A DNA stretch of 32,335 bases from Scatosoma sp045658805 (lineage in GTDB: Bacteria > Bacillota > Clostridia > Christensenellales > Borkfalkiaceae). The notes under the pieces are model-generated. The model saw only the letters and a list, made by a program, of their open reading frames with translations. It was not told the origin of the DNA and searched no databases. The stretch lies in assembly GCA_045658805.1 (NCBI GenBank), contig JAZOVQ010000047.1, positions 1-32,335 on the forward strand, given 5' to 3'. Positions 7,212 through 17,700 of the stretch are shown here, in pieces (position 1 is the stretch's first letter; each line of letters begins with the position of its first letter). The position numbers were made by a program, and so were the translations under genes.

Positions 7212-8594
7212 TCATTTTACGTTGTCAAAAACAAAATCCTCACGCGCATCCGCACGATACGTTTCCACCGTAACGTTATCCAACGTCAAGCCCTCGATAT
7301 GTCTAAAATAAATACCCTTTGCAGGCAAAATTCTGCCATACACGTACACTTCGGGATAATCCTGCGCCTCTTCAGGCACGTTGCGGTTGTACGTTTTTAC
7401 ACCGCCGTCCAACTTCAAATGCACGTTTCTCAAAGTAATATTTTGCAAGGGGTGCCCAGGCAAACCGCACATATTGCTGGTCATTTGCCAATCGCTTTCC
7501 GCCGTATTGCCAGCCTTGGTATCGTCAAAGGATTCCGCAACGCCAAACACCCAAGGATATTGATAGGTATCGTTGTCGCAAAAGCTAAAATAATTCCAAG
7601 CCACGCATTCGTAAGGCTCGTAAGGTCCGTCCGCGGTCAAATTTTCAATGGTCACGTTTCTAATAACGCCCAACTGTCTGCCGGCAGGGCCTCTCATTCG
7701 CTTACCGATATGGATAAACAAAGGCGCGTTGACGTTTTTCATCGTCACGTTTTTAATATGTATGCCGTCTACCACCGCGCCGTCTACGCTTTCAATGGCA
7801 ATGCCCGTGATACGCGTTTCGCGAATGTCGATATTTTCAATTTCAATGTTTTCAAACCCGCCGTTGGTTTCCGTGCCGAATTTGACAGCCGTACAACGGC
7901 TCTTCAAACGGCAATTCCACACCTTAATATCCTTACAAATATCCAAACGGTTTAAAGTGTACGAGCTTTTGAAAACAATCGAATCGTCCCCAGCTTCCAC
8001 GTCGCAATCGTAAATGCGAACGTTTTTCGAGTTGTCAGGGCTAATCCCGTCGATATATACGCGCATTTTCAAGCCAAACACGTCCACGTTTTCGCAGCCT
8101 GCAAAATACACGCCAAGGTCGGTTACGTTGACAATTTCCAAACCGCTGATTTGGATATTTTTACATTCCTTCAGCGCAATACACTTCGGGCCGCGGTGCT
8201 TAATTGCCGCTCCGCGCACGCCGTCCACGTCCCATACCGAGCGCATATCAATTTTGCCCTTACCCGTGATAGAAATATTTTCGCAATTTCTCCCCACAAA
8301 CATAGACAAATCAAAATAGGTATGCGACGCATCTTGATAAATGGGATATTCAATTTTTTCTTGCTGGGCATAATCGTAGAAGTTTAAACTGCCCAAAATT
8401 TCCGTATCTTCGGCAATTTCAATATGTACGTTACTCTTGAGAAAAATGGTACTCAACACGTACCTGCCCCCATCAAATACAACGATACCGCCTCCCTGCG
8501 CATGGCAAAAATCCACCGCTTTTTGTACGGCTTCGCTACACAGCGTTACGCCGTCGGCTATCGCCCCAAATTGTTTTACATCATATCTTTTCAT
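7212..8594 (-). CDS. GH28 family (polygalacturonase-like) right-handed beta-helix enzyme
   Basis: A 460-residue cytosolic protein. The opening YDVKQFGAIADGVT..EAVQKAVDFCHAQGGGIV is the typical pectate-lyase-fold start. Helix turns run to the C-terminus (repeats like NISITGKGKID, NIQISGLEIVN, NVRIYDCDVE). Catalytic signature: DGISPDNS (D187) and AGDDS (D203, D204) match the three Asp of GH28. The third canonical motif, GHG with an active-site His, is replaced by KSRCTAVKFGTETNGG (about 231-246), and a clear RIK is not visible. Related exo-acting GH28 members hydrolyse galacturonate or rhamnogalacturonan links; an intracellular copy would trim short imported pieces. It lies nine bases after the GH63-like gene. 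Confidence 0.88.
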   Translation of the reverse strand: MKRYDVKQFGAIADGVTLCSEAVQKAVDFCHAQGGGIVVFDGGRYVLSTIFLKSNVHIEIAEDTEILGSLNFYDYAQQEKIEYPIYQDASHTYFDLSMFVGRNCENISITGKGKIDMRSVWDVDGVRGAAIKHRGPKCIALKECKNIQISGLEIVNVTDLGVYFAGCENVDVFGLKMRVYIDGISPDNSKNVRIYDCDVEAGDDSIVFKSSYTLNRLDICKDIKVWNCRLKSRCTAVKFGTETNGGFENIEIENIDIRETRITGIAIESVDGAVVDGIHIKNVTMKNVNAPLFIHIGKRMRGPAGRQLGVIRNVTIENLTADGPYEPYECVAWNYFSFCDNDTYQYPWVFGVAESFDDTKAGNTAESDWQMTSNMCGLPGHPLQNITLRNVHLKLDGGVKTYNRNVPEEAQDYPEVYVYGRILPAKGIYFRHIEGLTLDNVTVETYRADAREDFVFDNVK

Positions 8595-8603
8595 GAAACT
8601 CTC

Positions 8604-10265
8604 TCAATTATAAATTTCGTTAATCAACAACTGCGTAAAGCACGCCGACCAGTTATAATCCGTGATAGCATGTACGTGCGTACGATAATCAATCACTTCA
8701 GGCTGTTCCCCTTTACGCTTTAAACGGAAGGGACAAACTACGTTGTCCGCATCGTAAAATTCGAAAATGTTTCCCGTTTGTTCATACCATTTCAAAACGG
8801 AAGACAAGGTTCTTTCTCTAAGCTCGTTTGCAACGTCCGTGTATCCATATTTTCTCAAACCGAGAATAATGAAATAATTGATATTCAACCACGAGCAACC
8901 GCGCCACATATCAATATCGTATACTTCGTGGTTTTTCGGAATGGTCGGTACGGGCATCGCCGTCCAGAAACGGTTTTCGTCTAACAATACCTTTACCATT
9001 TTATCCGCGCGTTCCTGCGAGCAAAGCCCTGCAAACATGGGCAAGAAAGAAGCAGGCGTGGCAAATTTCGTCAGCTTGCCGTCGAACAATCTATCATAAT
9101 ACAAGCCGTCCTCTTCACTCCAAAGAAGCTTGTTAATTTTTTCTTTTACGTCCTCGTGCAAGCTACGGAAATATACTGCATTTTCCGTATCGCCGATTTC
9201 CTCGTAAATCCACGACAAATATTTCGCGTCGTTGCAAAGATAGGTGGAAAAATCAACTGCGTCCATATCAATGTCAAAATCAAACCTCGGCGAGTTATCC
9301 AAACCCGATTCCCCGCATTTACATTCGGTATAATCAGGTTCGGTAAACCATTCCAGCAAGCCGTTGCCGTTTTTGTCGCGGTTATCTTTGGTGAACAACA
9401 AAAATTTCTTCAAAGCAGGCGCGCATTCTTTCAAAAACGCCTTATCTTTATCTTTTTGGTACACCGTCCACACGCCCCACGCCAATACTTGGGGTTGCGT
9501 AATGTCGGAAAATCCGCCAAACGGTCCCATCATGTGCGAGATAAACCCGTTTTCTTCCTGCATTGCTAACACCGAACGGATACAATCCTTTGCCATTTCC
9601 ACGTTGTATTGCGCAAACGCCATAGCATGGAATGCCGAATCCCAAATCCACATAAAGCGGTGCGGAACTCTGTCGGGCGTCGTCCAATAGCAAGGGATTT
9701 CCCCTTCAGGCGAATATACGTTTTCCTTATTGATAGAAAGGCATTTATAATACAATTTTTCGTATTTTTCATCCTTACACTTGGGCATAGCCTCAAAATA
9801 CGCCAAGCGTTTTGCTTTCAACGCCGACATTTCCTCGTCCGTCCACAAACGTACGTTGCGCACACGATAGGAGAAAGCGAAATAGCAAACGCCGTCTTTC
9901 ATTTCCGTTGCCAAATAGAATTTTGCAAAGTTGGTGCGGAATTCTTCCACGCCGTCCACTTGTACGGTATGATGCCCCTTTTCCGAAGCAAAGACGGGCT
10001 TTGCCGTCGCCTTTCCGACAATGGTATTGCTGTCGACAAACGCTACAAACACACCCTCGCCGTCCAAAATATCCCCCGTAACTGCATTAAACGCGGTATT
10101 TTCCGCAACGGGAATACGCAACGTAATGGCATTGTCAAAATGAAAACGCAAGGTAATGGGTTCGGGCATCATCATTGCCACGAAATCATCCTCACGCGAC
10201 GTTTTTCCGTCTAAGCCGCTAAAACAAAACAGCTGACCATAGCTGTACGTATTGTGTAATTTCAT
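8604..10265 (-). CDS. GH63/MGH1-like (alpha/alpha)6-barrel glycosidase
   Basis: A 553-residue protein. Residues 1-150 form a beta domain; the barrel starts near 160. Diagnostic stretches are RFMWIWDSAFHAMAF (203-217), NGLLEWFTEPDY (301-312), CGESGLDNSPRFD (317-329; D323 is the likely general acid), IDMWRGCSWLNINYF and NIFEFYDAD (E502 a candidate base). These are the marks of the GH63 / mannosylglycerate-hydrolase-like group, which act on alpha-linked glucose or mannose-type sugars. Exact substrate cannot be told. No signal peptide, so cytosolic. It sits between the GH36 and GH28 genes with 16 and 9 bases of spacing. Confidence 0.85.
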   Translation of the reverse strand: MKLHNTYSYGQLFCFSGLDGKTSREDDFVAMMMPEPITLRFHFDNAITLRIPVAENTAFNAVTGDILDGEGVFVAFVDSNTIVGKATAKPVFASEKGHHTVQVDGVEEFRTNFAKFYLATEMKDGVCYFAFSYRVRNVRLWTDEEMSALKAKRLAYFEAMPKCKDEKYEKLYYKCLSINKENVYSPEGEIPCYWTTPDRVPHRFMWIWDSAFHAMAFAQYNVEMAKDCIRSVLAMQEENGFISHMMGPFGGFSDITQPQVLAWGVWTVYQKDKDKAFLKECAPALKKFLLFTKDNRDKNGNGLLEWFTEPDYTECKCGESGLDNSPRFDFDIDMDAVDFSTYLCNDAKYLSWIYEEIGDTENAVYFRSLHEDVKEKINKLLWSEEDGLYYDRLFDGKLTKFATPASFLPMFAGLCSQERADKMVKVLLDENRFWTAMPVPTIPKNHEVYDIDMWRGCSWLNINYFIILGLRKYGYTDVANELRERTLSSVLKWYEQTGNIFEFYDADNVVCPFRLKRKGEQPEVIDYRTHVHAITDYNWSACFTQLLINEIYN

Positions 10266-10281
10266 AAATACCTACTCCGTT

Positions 10282-12453
10282 TTATTCTTCTACCGCCGTC
10301 AACGTTACCATATACCCATCGGAACGCTTTTTGCGGAACAAATCGTTCATACGCATACCCATATTCATTAAGGTATCGCCGTATAAAACAACGCCTGTAA
10401 TTTCATTTTTATATTTTTTGTTAGGGTCCAAGCCCTTCAAGCGCAAAGTGGTGGTTTCGGTAAAGCCCAAAGCGTTGATTACCAAGAAGGTCACCTGCGC
10501 TTTTTTCTTATCCTTCGACACCTTTACGTATGCGCAAAATTGATCGGTTTCAGGCGAAATTAAACGATACAAATCGCCTTTCAAGGTCAAATCCTCGTCC
10601 TCTCTATACCGCTTGGAATATTCCTCAAAAACGGCTTTATCTTCCGCGCTGTACTTACTCAAATCCAATTCATACCCATAAGCGCCGTACGCCGCTACGT
10701 TGTATCTAAACGCATATGTGGACGGCCTGCCGCTGGTGCATTCGCCCTCAGTAAAGTGACAGCTTTGCGTCGACAAGGGATATGCATAGCTGGTACCGTT
10801 TTGAATGTACACCCTCGCATACGGGTCCGTATTGTCACTCACCCAAATTTGAGGCGAATAATAAAGCATACCCAAATCAAAACGACCGCCGCCCCCTGCG
10901 CACGTTTCAAAAAATACGTTCTTTAAACGATTTTTCAAGATAGAAAGCAATTTATACGCACCGAGCATTTGACGGTGATACACTTCGCCCTGCGCCGTCA
11001 CGCGCGACGCCGCTTCGGTGAAATAACGGTTGAAATCCCATTTCAAATAATCAATCCCAACGCCATCCAATTCCTCGCTGATGCGGTCCGCTATCGCTTG
11101 TACGATATGGTCCTGCGTCAAATCCAGCATATATTCAAATCTCGAAATCAAGGGAAGTTTTGAGGTGGATAAAATCCAATCGGGGTGCTGACGATACAGC
11201 TGGCTGTCCTCGTCTACCATTTCAGGCTCAACCCAAATCCCAAATTTCATGCCCATAGCGTGCACTTTGTCGGCAAGGCTTTTTAACCCCGAGGGGAATT
11301 TCTCTTTATTGGTATACCAATCGCCAATCCCTTCTTTTGCATGCGCTTTAAACCAACCGTCGTCTAAAACAACGGTATCCACACCGCAATCCTTTGCGCT
11401 TTCCGCCAAAGCAAGCAGTTTTTCTTCCGTTACTTCTTGATAATACGCTTCCCAGGAATTGATTACAATCGGGCGCGCCGCATAGACAAATTGCGGCTCG
11501 ATAATGTTTTGACGGATATGGTCGTGGAAGTTTCTCGACATTCCGCCAAGCCCTTGGTCGGAATACGTAAGCACCGCTTCGGGCGAGGAGAAACTTTCCC
11601 CTGCCTGCAACGTCCAACTAAAGCCCGTATCGTCAATGCCTGCAATCACGCGCGTATCGCCAAGATTGCTAACCGACACTTCTTCCGCAAAATTACCGCT
11701 GTAAATTAAATTAAAGCCGTAGGCTTCGCCACAATCCTCGTCCGTATTACGTCCGCAAAGGGCAATAAACGGATTGCGGTTATGCGAGGAGGCGCCAACC
11801 AAGCTATTGTTTTTAAAAACGCCGCGTTTGATTGCCGCGCGCGATACCTTCGCGCGTTCGTATAAGTACATTCCTTCCAAAGTGATTACGTCAAAATCCG
11901 AACCGTAAAAATCCAAGCACATACTGGCGAATTTTTGAATGGTTAAGGACATGGTACCCGTATTTTTCAATTTTTGGTGACGGGCAATTATGTCCACGTC
12001 CGCATATACGACGTAATAAAGAGTAAATTCTACGGTGTTGTTATCGTCGGTAAGCACAACTTCCAACGTTTCCGTTTCCTCGCTTTCACGGGAATAAGGC
12101 AAGCCCGCAATCGCCGTTCTGCCCTTGTAAATTTTATGGGAACGATAGCGCAAACGATTGCTATCCAACTGCCCGTCGTAATTGTACACCACGGACGGCG
12201 TGCGGAAATCCCCGCAGTTAAAGGGAGAAATTTCTAACCCAACCGAGCCCATAGAAAATTTACGGCTGTCGCGGCTTTCATGCGCGTGATGCGCGTAAAT
12301 TTGACGGTTGCTGATATATTTCACGTCGTCGTCGTGTATTCTTTTTCCGTAATACAAATGCTCCAATGCGTCAAAATCGGACACGCAAAAAACGTACGAC
12401 GTGTTGTTCGTTTGCAAATGAAATTGCTTATTTGCTTCGTTAAATAAAATCAT
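10282..12453 (-). CDS. Alpha-galactosidase, GH36
   Basis: A 723-residue enzyme of normal length for bacterial GH36, which removes terminal alpha-galactose. Order of parts: N-terminal beta-supersandwich (1-320), TIM barrel (about 325-640) and a C-terminal beta domain. Motifs: INSWEAYYQ, LDDGWF, FGIWVEPEMV, YLKWDFNR (nucleophile D473), FETCAGGGGRFDLGML and WVSDNTD (acid/base D540). The start is ATG at 12453 with GGAGG six bases upstream; a TTG six bases earlier is in frame but inside that spacing. No signal peptide, so it works on imported oligosaccharides. All key residues are present and I expect it to be active. Confidence 0.96.
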   Translation of the reverse strand: MILFNEANKQFHLQTNNTSYVFCVSDFDALEHLYYGKRIHDDDVKYISNRQIYAHHAHESRDSRKFSMGSVGLEISPFNCGDFRTPSVVYNYDGQLDSNRLRYRSHKIYKGRTAIAGLPYSRESEETETLEVVLTDDNNTVEFTLYYVVYADVDIIARHQKLKNTGTMSLTIQKFASMCLDFYGSDFDVITLEGMYLYERAKVSRAAIKRGVFKNNSLVGASSHNRNPFIALCGRNTDEDCGEAYGFNLIYSGNFAEEVSVSNLGDTRVIAGIDDTGFSWTLQAGESFSSPEAVLTYSDQGLGGMSRNFHDHIRQNIIEPQFVYAARPIVINSWEAYYQEVTEEKLLALAESAKDCGVDTVVLDDGWFKAHAKEGIGDWYTNKEKFPSGLKSLADKVHAMGMKFGIWVEPEMVDEDSQLYRQHPDWILSTSKLPLISRFEYMLDLTQDHIVQAIADRISEELDGVGIDYLKWDFNRYFTEAASRVTAQGEVYHRQMLGAYKLLSILKNRLKNVFFETCAGGGGRFDLGMLYYSPQIWVSDNTDPYARVYIQNGTSYAYPLSTQSCHFTEGECTSGRPSTYAFRYNVAAYGAYGYELDLSKYSAEDKAVFEEYSKRYREDEDLTLKGDLYRLISPETDQFCAYVKVSKDKKKAQVTFLVINALGFTETTTLRLKGLDPNKKYKNEITGVVLYGDTLMNMGMRMNDLFRKKRSDGYMVTLTAVEE

Positions 12454-12482
12454 AATCAACCTCCGCAGTTCCCTGCGCGCCG

Positions 12483-14627
12483 TTATTGAAGGACGGCTTC
12501 TAAACAGTTGTTTTCCATCATGATGGACAGCACTTTCCAGCCCTTGAAATCGTAAGTAAGCGCTACGTCCTTATCCGCTTGCGCTTTGACGTGAAATTGC
12601 CCGTTCTCTAACCGCCAATCCACGTACACCATACCCTTTCTCGCCTTGTATGCGCCCTTTGCCCAGGTCAGCTCCTCGCTAAACGAGGGCGAAATGCACA
12701 CCGTTCCGTCCTCGGAAAGCTTAATCCCAAGTACGTACGCGTATAGCCATTCTACACAAGAGCCTAAACTGTAATGGTTAAACGAGTTCATCGACGGCGT
12801 TTCAAAACCGTTTTCCGTTGTGTAACCGTTCCAGCGTTCCCAAATGGTAGTTGCGCCGTTTTTTATGGTATAGCCCCACGAGGGGTATTCCGTTTCCTTA
12901 ATAATCTTATACGCTACGTCCGCCGCACCAACGTCACAAAGCGCAGGCAGGAGATATTTCACGCCGATAAAGCCCGTTGTAAGCTTTCCGCCGTTGCGCT
13001 GAATGCTCTCCAAAAACGGAGCTCTTATCTCGTCGGCAAGCATAAAGCCTACCGCATAGGACAAGGCGTAGATGGTTTGCGAATCCCCTTTTATTTTTCC
13101 GTCCGCTTGCCAATACGCCGCGCGGAACGCCGCTTTCGCCCCCTCATATACTTGGCTATAGATTTCCGCATTTTCTTTATCTTCCAAAATGCCGTACATT
13201 TTTGAGATAAGCATTGCCGACAGCCCTAAAAAGCATTGGCTAATACAAGGAATATCGTCCGCCTTTACCACGGACAGCCAATCGCCAAACGGATTTTCCA
13301 CACCCATCAAATAACCGTCGCATTTGCTAAGATAATACTGTAAATGCCGAACAGCGTCGGGTAAGTTGTCCTCTATCACGCGCTTGTCGCCATAATGCAA
13401 ATAATGATAATACGGCAATACGCAAATAACGTCCGCCCAGCCGGGCACCCCTGCCGTCGAAACGGAAACGGGGATAAAGAAAGGCGCAAAGGAAGGCACT
13501 TTCCCGTCGGGTAAAATATCCGTTCTAATCAACTTTAAATAATTCGCAAAAAAGGCGTTGCAATCGCCGTTGAACATTGCGGAATTACAAAAAACCTGCG
13601 CGTCCCCCGTCCAGCCCAAGCGTTCGTCACGTTGCGGACAATCGGTAGGAATGCTGATAAAATTGGATTTTTGTCCCCATAAAACGTTGTTGTAAACAGC
13701 GTTTACAATCTCGTCGGAACAAGCAAAGCTGCCGCTGTAATCAATGTCTTGCGACAATACGGTGCCCTGCAAATCAAAAATTTCCACTTCGCCTTCCATG
13801 GTTATCTCCGCATAACGGAACCCGTGGAAGGTAAATTTAGGATCAAACGTATCAATATCGCCCGACAAAACGACGGTATCCGTCGCCTTGACCGAACGCA
13901 AATTTTCATAATAAAGCGAGCCGTCAGGGTTGAGCATTTCCGCATGGCGTATCGTTAGCTTATCCCCGCGTTTTCCTCGCGCCTTAAAGGTGAGAAAGCC
14001 TGCAAAGTTTTGCTTGAAATCCAAGCGCAGCACTCTATCGTCACGATAGAGCGTAATAGGTTTTAAACACCCAATTTTCCGCGTAGGCTCGTACGTGTAA
14101 GGTTCAAAGCGCGTATCGCGCTGAACAATGGTTGCAAAAGGCAAGCTGTCTACGTCCTGCGTTGGCGTGGTAAAATCTACCCATTCACCGTCAAACAAAG
14201 AAGAAGAAAGGATATTCGAATTGCCCACTCTCCACGTGTCGTCCGTTGCAAAGCATACCTTATTGCCGTCGGCAAACTCCATCTCCACCTGCGCAAACAA
14301 AGCGTTTTCCTTTCCGTAAACGTTTGCTTTCGTCGTGTAGCCGAGCCGCCCCGAAAACCACCCTTCCGCAAGCGTGATTTCCAGTAAATTTTCCTCTTGA
14401 ATATCCGCCGTAATATCATACGAGCAGATATGTACGTATTTATTGTAATTGGTCCAGCCGGGCATAAAGTAATCTTTTATCTCCCGACCATTTATTTTTA
14501 CACAAAAAATGCCAAGCGCAGACGCATTAAGCGTGCACTTGATCATTCCTTTTTTCGCTTGAAACCGTTTATAAAAAACGGGCAAATGCGAGGCTTCCGT
14601 TGTTTGAATTCCACTAACTATCCACAT
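12483..14627 (-). CDS. Alpha-L-rhamnosidase, GH78
   Basis: A 714-residue cytosolic enzyme with all hallmarks of GH78: N-terminal beta domains (NGREIKDYFMPGWTNYNKYVHI.., GWFSGRLGY), the motif DCPQRDERLGWTGDAQVF (329-346; E335 likely general acid), ATTIWERWNG (592-601; E597 likely base) and SFNHYSLGSCVEWLY (615-629). It releases terminal alpha-L-rhamnose from oligosaccharides. It is the first gene of the enzyme block, after two overlapping hairpins. The ATG at 14627 has no good Shine-Dalgarno site (GAAG about 14 bases upstream is the best), unlike its neighbours, so its translation may be weak or depend on RNA structure. Confidence 0.96.
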   Translation of the reverse strand: MWIVSGIQTTEASHLPVFYKRFQAKKGMIKCTLNASALGIFCVKINGREIKDYFMPGWTNYNKYVHICSYDITADIQEENLLEITLAEGWFSGRLGYTTKANVYGKENALFAQVEMEFADGNKVCFATDDTWRVGNSNILSSSLFDGEWVDFTTPTQDVDSLPFATIVQRDTRFEPYTYEPTRKIGCLKPITLYRDDRVLRLDFKQNFAGFLTFKARGKRGDKLTIRHAEMLNPDGSLYYENLRSVKATDTVVLSGDIDTFDPKFTFHGFRYAEITMEGEVEIFDLQGTVLSQDIDYSGSFACSDEIVNAVYNNVLWGQKSNFISIPTDCPQRDERLGWTGDAQVFCNSAMFNGDCNAFFANYLKLIRTDILPDGKVPSFAPFFIPVSVSTAGVPGWADVICVLPYYHYLHYGDKRVIEDNLPDAVRHLQYYLSKCDGYLMGVENPFGDWLSVVKADDIPCISQCFLGLSAMLISKMYGILEDKENAEIYSQVYEGAKAAFRAAYWQADGKIKGDSQTIYALSYAVGFMLADEIRAPFLESIQRNGGKLTTGFIGVKYLLPALCDVGAADVAYKIIKETEYPSWGYTIKNGATTIWERWNGYTTENGFETPSMNSFNHYSLGSCVEWLYAYVLGIKLSEDGTVCISPSFSEELTWAKGAYKARKGMVYVDWRLENGQFHVKAQADKDVALTYDFKGWKVLSIMMENNCLEAVLQ

Positions 14628-14653
14628 AATAATCCAAACTTCAGTTTTGTTTT

Positions 14654-14693
14654 CTCGGCATACGCCGAGGAAATCTCAAAAGAGATTTCCTCG
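14654..14693 (-). other. Two overlapping, mutually exclusive RNA hairpins
   Basis: In the 91 bases between the giant secreted-protein gene and the GH78 gene, CGAGGAAATCTC pairs with GAGATTTCCTCG (14666-14693, 12 bp, AAAA or TTTT loop). Next to it CTCGGC pairs with GCCGAG (14654-14669, loop of four). They share the GAG and its flanking bases at 14666-14669, so both cannot form completely at once. Neither is followed by a T-run on the minus strand, so this is not an ordinary terminator; a 3'-end stabiliser, processing site or attenuator are options. Confidence 0.6.
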
Positions 14694-14718
14694 TGTAGCC
14701 ACGTTGTTTAGTCAACCA

Positions 14719-17700
14719 TTAAAGACAAGGAAGAACATAAACTGCTTGACCTGCCGTAAGCGATACGGTGGTCGTGTTGCCGGTCACGTACGTTCTTGCG
14801 CCCGTTTGATCATACAAATAGAAGCCCTCAACTTTACTGTCAAGCGTAATAGTGATCGTCTGCTTGGTATCTTTACCGTTGTTATTCTTTTCGTAAGGAT
14901 CAATCGTGTTCATGACCATGTACATGTAGTTATAACGCGACGCATCGTACAATTCGGTTACAAGCGTTGCGTCCGTCGACGTCGTAACGCTGGAAAGCCA
15001 CTTGAAGGTGCTCGAATTGGACGTCAAAGTACCCCAATTGATATGATCGTCTTCATACTTATAGCTACTACCCTTTACAATTTTGCTGCCAGTATAGTTG
15101 AAGTGGGAAATCGTTCTAGCGAATTCCGTATTTTCAGCCATAATTTTTTGCATGATGTCATACAGAGCAGTCGTATTACCGTCACGGTTAACAAACGAAC
15201 CGCCGTCTACAAACCATTCGCCATCGGAGTAGTTTGCCGACTTCGTCCAATAGGTGAAGTAGTTGATTTGTTTTACGCCGAAGCCTACCAAATAGTTGTT
15301 AAGCCAACGAGCATCGTCTTCGGTAAGTTGACGGATGGAAACGTAACCGTCTTCACCGCCGGACTTCATCACACAGCTTTGCGTAACAACCTTTACGGAA
15401 AGGTTACGTTCTTTTGCGATGGTTGCCATAATTTGCAAGCAACGAAGCGCCGTAGGATCAATATAAGCGGTATACCCATAACCCAACCAACCCGTTTTAC
15501 CCTTGAAGGGATAATCGTCGTATTGGATATAATCCGTTTGCATCGAATCGAGATACATTTCTACGTATTGCTTATATGCACCTTCAATGTTCGCATCCGT
15601 AATTTTGCTTTCCGAATAAACGCCCTTGATACCAGGGTAACGAAGTTCAATCGTATCGAAGTTATGTTCCATAGGAAGCAAGTTGTATTGCACGTACTTG
15701 TCGGGCATCAAACGCTTCAAGGATTTGTAAACTTCGCCATAGCAGTATGCGTTCTGGAAGGAAGGTTCGTCGCCAAGCATTACGCCGTAGAATGCGGGAT
15801 GGTCTTTATACAAAGCGATGTAGCTTGCAATTTCCGCATCCAAAGCCGCCGTTGTGCCATACTTAGCGTTAATGTTGCTTCCGCTAAGGCCATACGTAGA
15901 CGTAAAGCCATACTTGCTTTGGAATGCAGACTGTTGTTCCGCGGTTTTATAATGCGTCTGAATTACCCAAGCCGTACCGCTTGCCTTAGTAGCACCCGTG
16001 CTAACGGTGATCGGTTCGGACAAGTTTTGAATACGATAGTCGGTCAAGATAACCTTCAAACCAGCCGCATAAGCGCGGTCCAAAACTTCCTTACCGCCCA
16101 TAGCATCATTCCACGTAGACGGATCGGCTACAATGGTATCTTGCGCAAGCACGATATTGAAGCCTGCTTCCTTATAAACGGTGTATTGTTCAACCGTTCT
16201 ACCATCCTCATAAGGCGTTTGTTGCTCGCCGTCGATCGTCCACTTACCATTGGAAGGTCCGCTGTATGCGTAACGATCAAGCTCTACGTCTGCTTCATCC
16301 GAATAGTCAACGTCTTTTGCGTATTTCGCAATCAACGCATCCATCGTCGTGTCTTCTTCGATGGGGAATACTTGATTAAGCACCGTACCCGTACCAAACT
16401 GACCGTAAAGCATAATGCTGCCTTCCGAATACGGGTTCTTCAATTCCTGCGTATAATTTACCACAACGTCGCCCGTTATCATATTGATAACGTATATGCG
16501 CGCTCTCGCGCCGTTACCGCCGTTGTCGATATAACCGATAATCGCTCTATACGTATCCGTAACAGACTTCAAGGGCGCGATAGCGATAGGCGAAGGCGAA
16601 GCTGCACTACCGATAGAGGAACGCCATTGGCTAGTAGAGCCGTTGTCGTCGTATCTATACGAAATTTTGTTAGAACCAACGAACAAGAGACGGTTTGCAT
16701 GCGCACCCGCATCACCGCCGAACGAAGAACCGTTGGGTGTCTTGATACCGTTTGCAATAATCCAACCGCCGATAGACGTATCGTTCTCGAAGTTGAAGAT
16801 CGTATTCGTCACTTCCGTGTTGAAGAAGGAAACGAACGGGAAGTTATCGCCAGTGAAATCGAATACAACGTAATCGTTCAAGCCGTACGAACCTTGGAAT
16901 GCGATATAGGACATATCCGGCTTATAACCGCTGTTCAAAGGAACGTTGGTGGCAGCGCCGACGTGCGTACTGGGATTAAGCGTCAATTCATCACCGTTCC
17001 ACGTAGCGTTGTATATAGCCATGGGAGGTGCATACTTTTCCATAACGTCGCTCATCGTCGAATCTTGTTCGATATCGTAGAGCTTGTCAATCGTCGTCGT
17101 TCTGCCAAAGTGACCGTAAAGGACAATATCCCCTTCCCAATCTGCCTTAGGCAAGCCTTTGCTGAGGTTGTAATTTACCACTTCTTCGCCCGTCGTAAGG
17201 TTAAATGCGTACATACGCAAATTCATGTTTGTACCGTTTTCTTCCCAGCCCACGATCATTCTATATTGATCGGTAGAGCCAACAAGCTGTGCCATTGCAA
17301 CGGGGGAAGGATTATTTGCATCACCTTCCGAGGTACGAAGCTGCGACAACACAGTGCCCGAACCATTGTCATCAAATCTATACGAAATTTTATAGGGGCC
17401 GATGAGAGCAACACGGTTTGCGTGCGCGCCTTCAATACCGCCATACATAACGCCGTTATTCATGGTAGCACCGTTGGCTACAATCCAACCCTTTGCGTCA
17501 GCATCTTCCACTTGGTTATAAGCACCTCTGTTTACTTTCGTAGTGAAGAAAGACATCATAGGAACGTTATTGCCCGTGAAATCGAACACGAGATAATCGT
17601 TCAAACCATAGCTTCCGCCGAAGCAAATATAGGACATATCTTCTACGTCCTCCGCACCAAGAGGCATGGAACTTGCGCCTCCCGTATGCGTGCTTGCTTC

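Noticed and set aside
14654..14669. Rho-independent terminator before the GH78 gene
   Set aside because: Stem is good but no T-run follows on the minus strand (AAAACAAAACT instead), so it is listed as RNA structure only.
14719..14800. Cell-wall sorting signal, SLH or dockerin at the end of the giant protein
   Set aside because: The protein ends in a beta segment (TAGQAVYVLPCL) with no LPXTG, hydrophobic span or basic tail, and no repeats of dockerin or SLH type.
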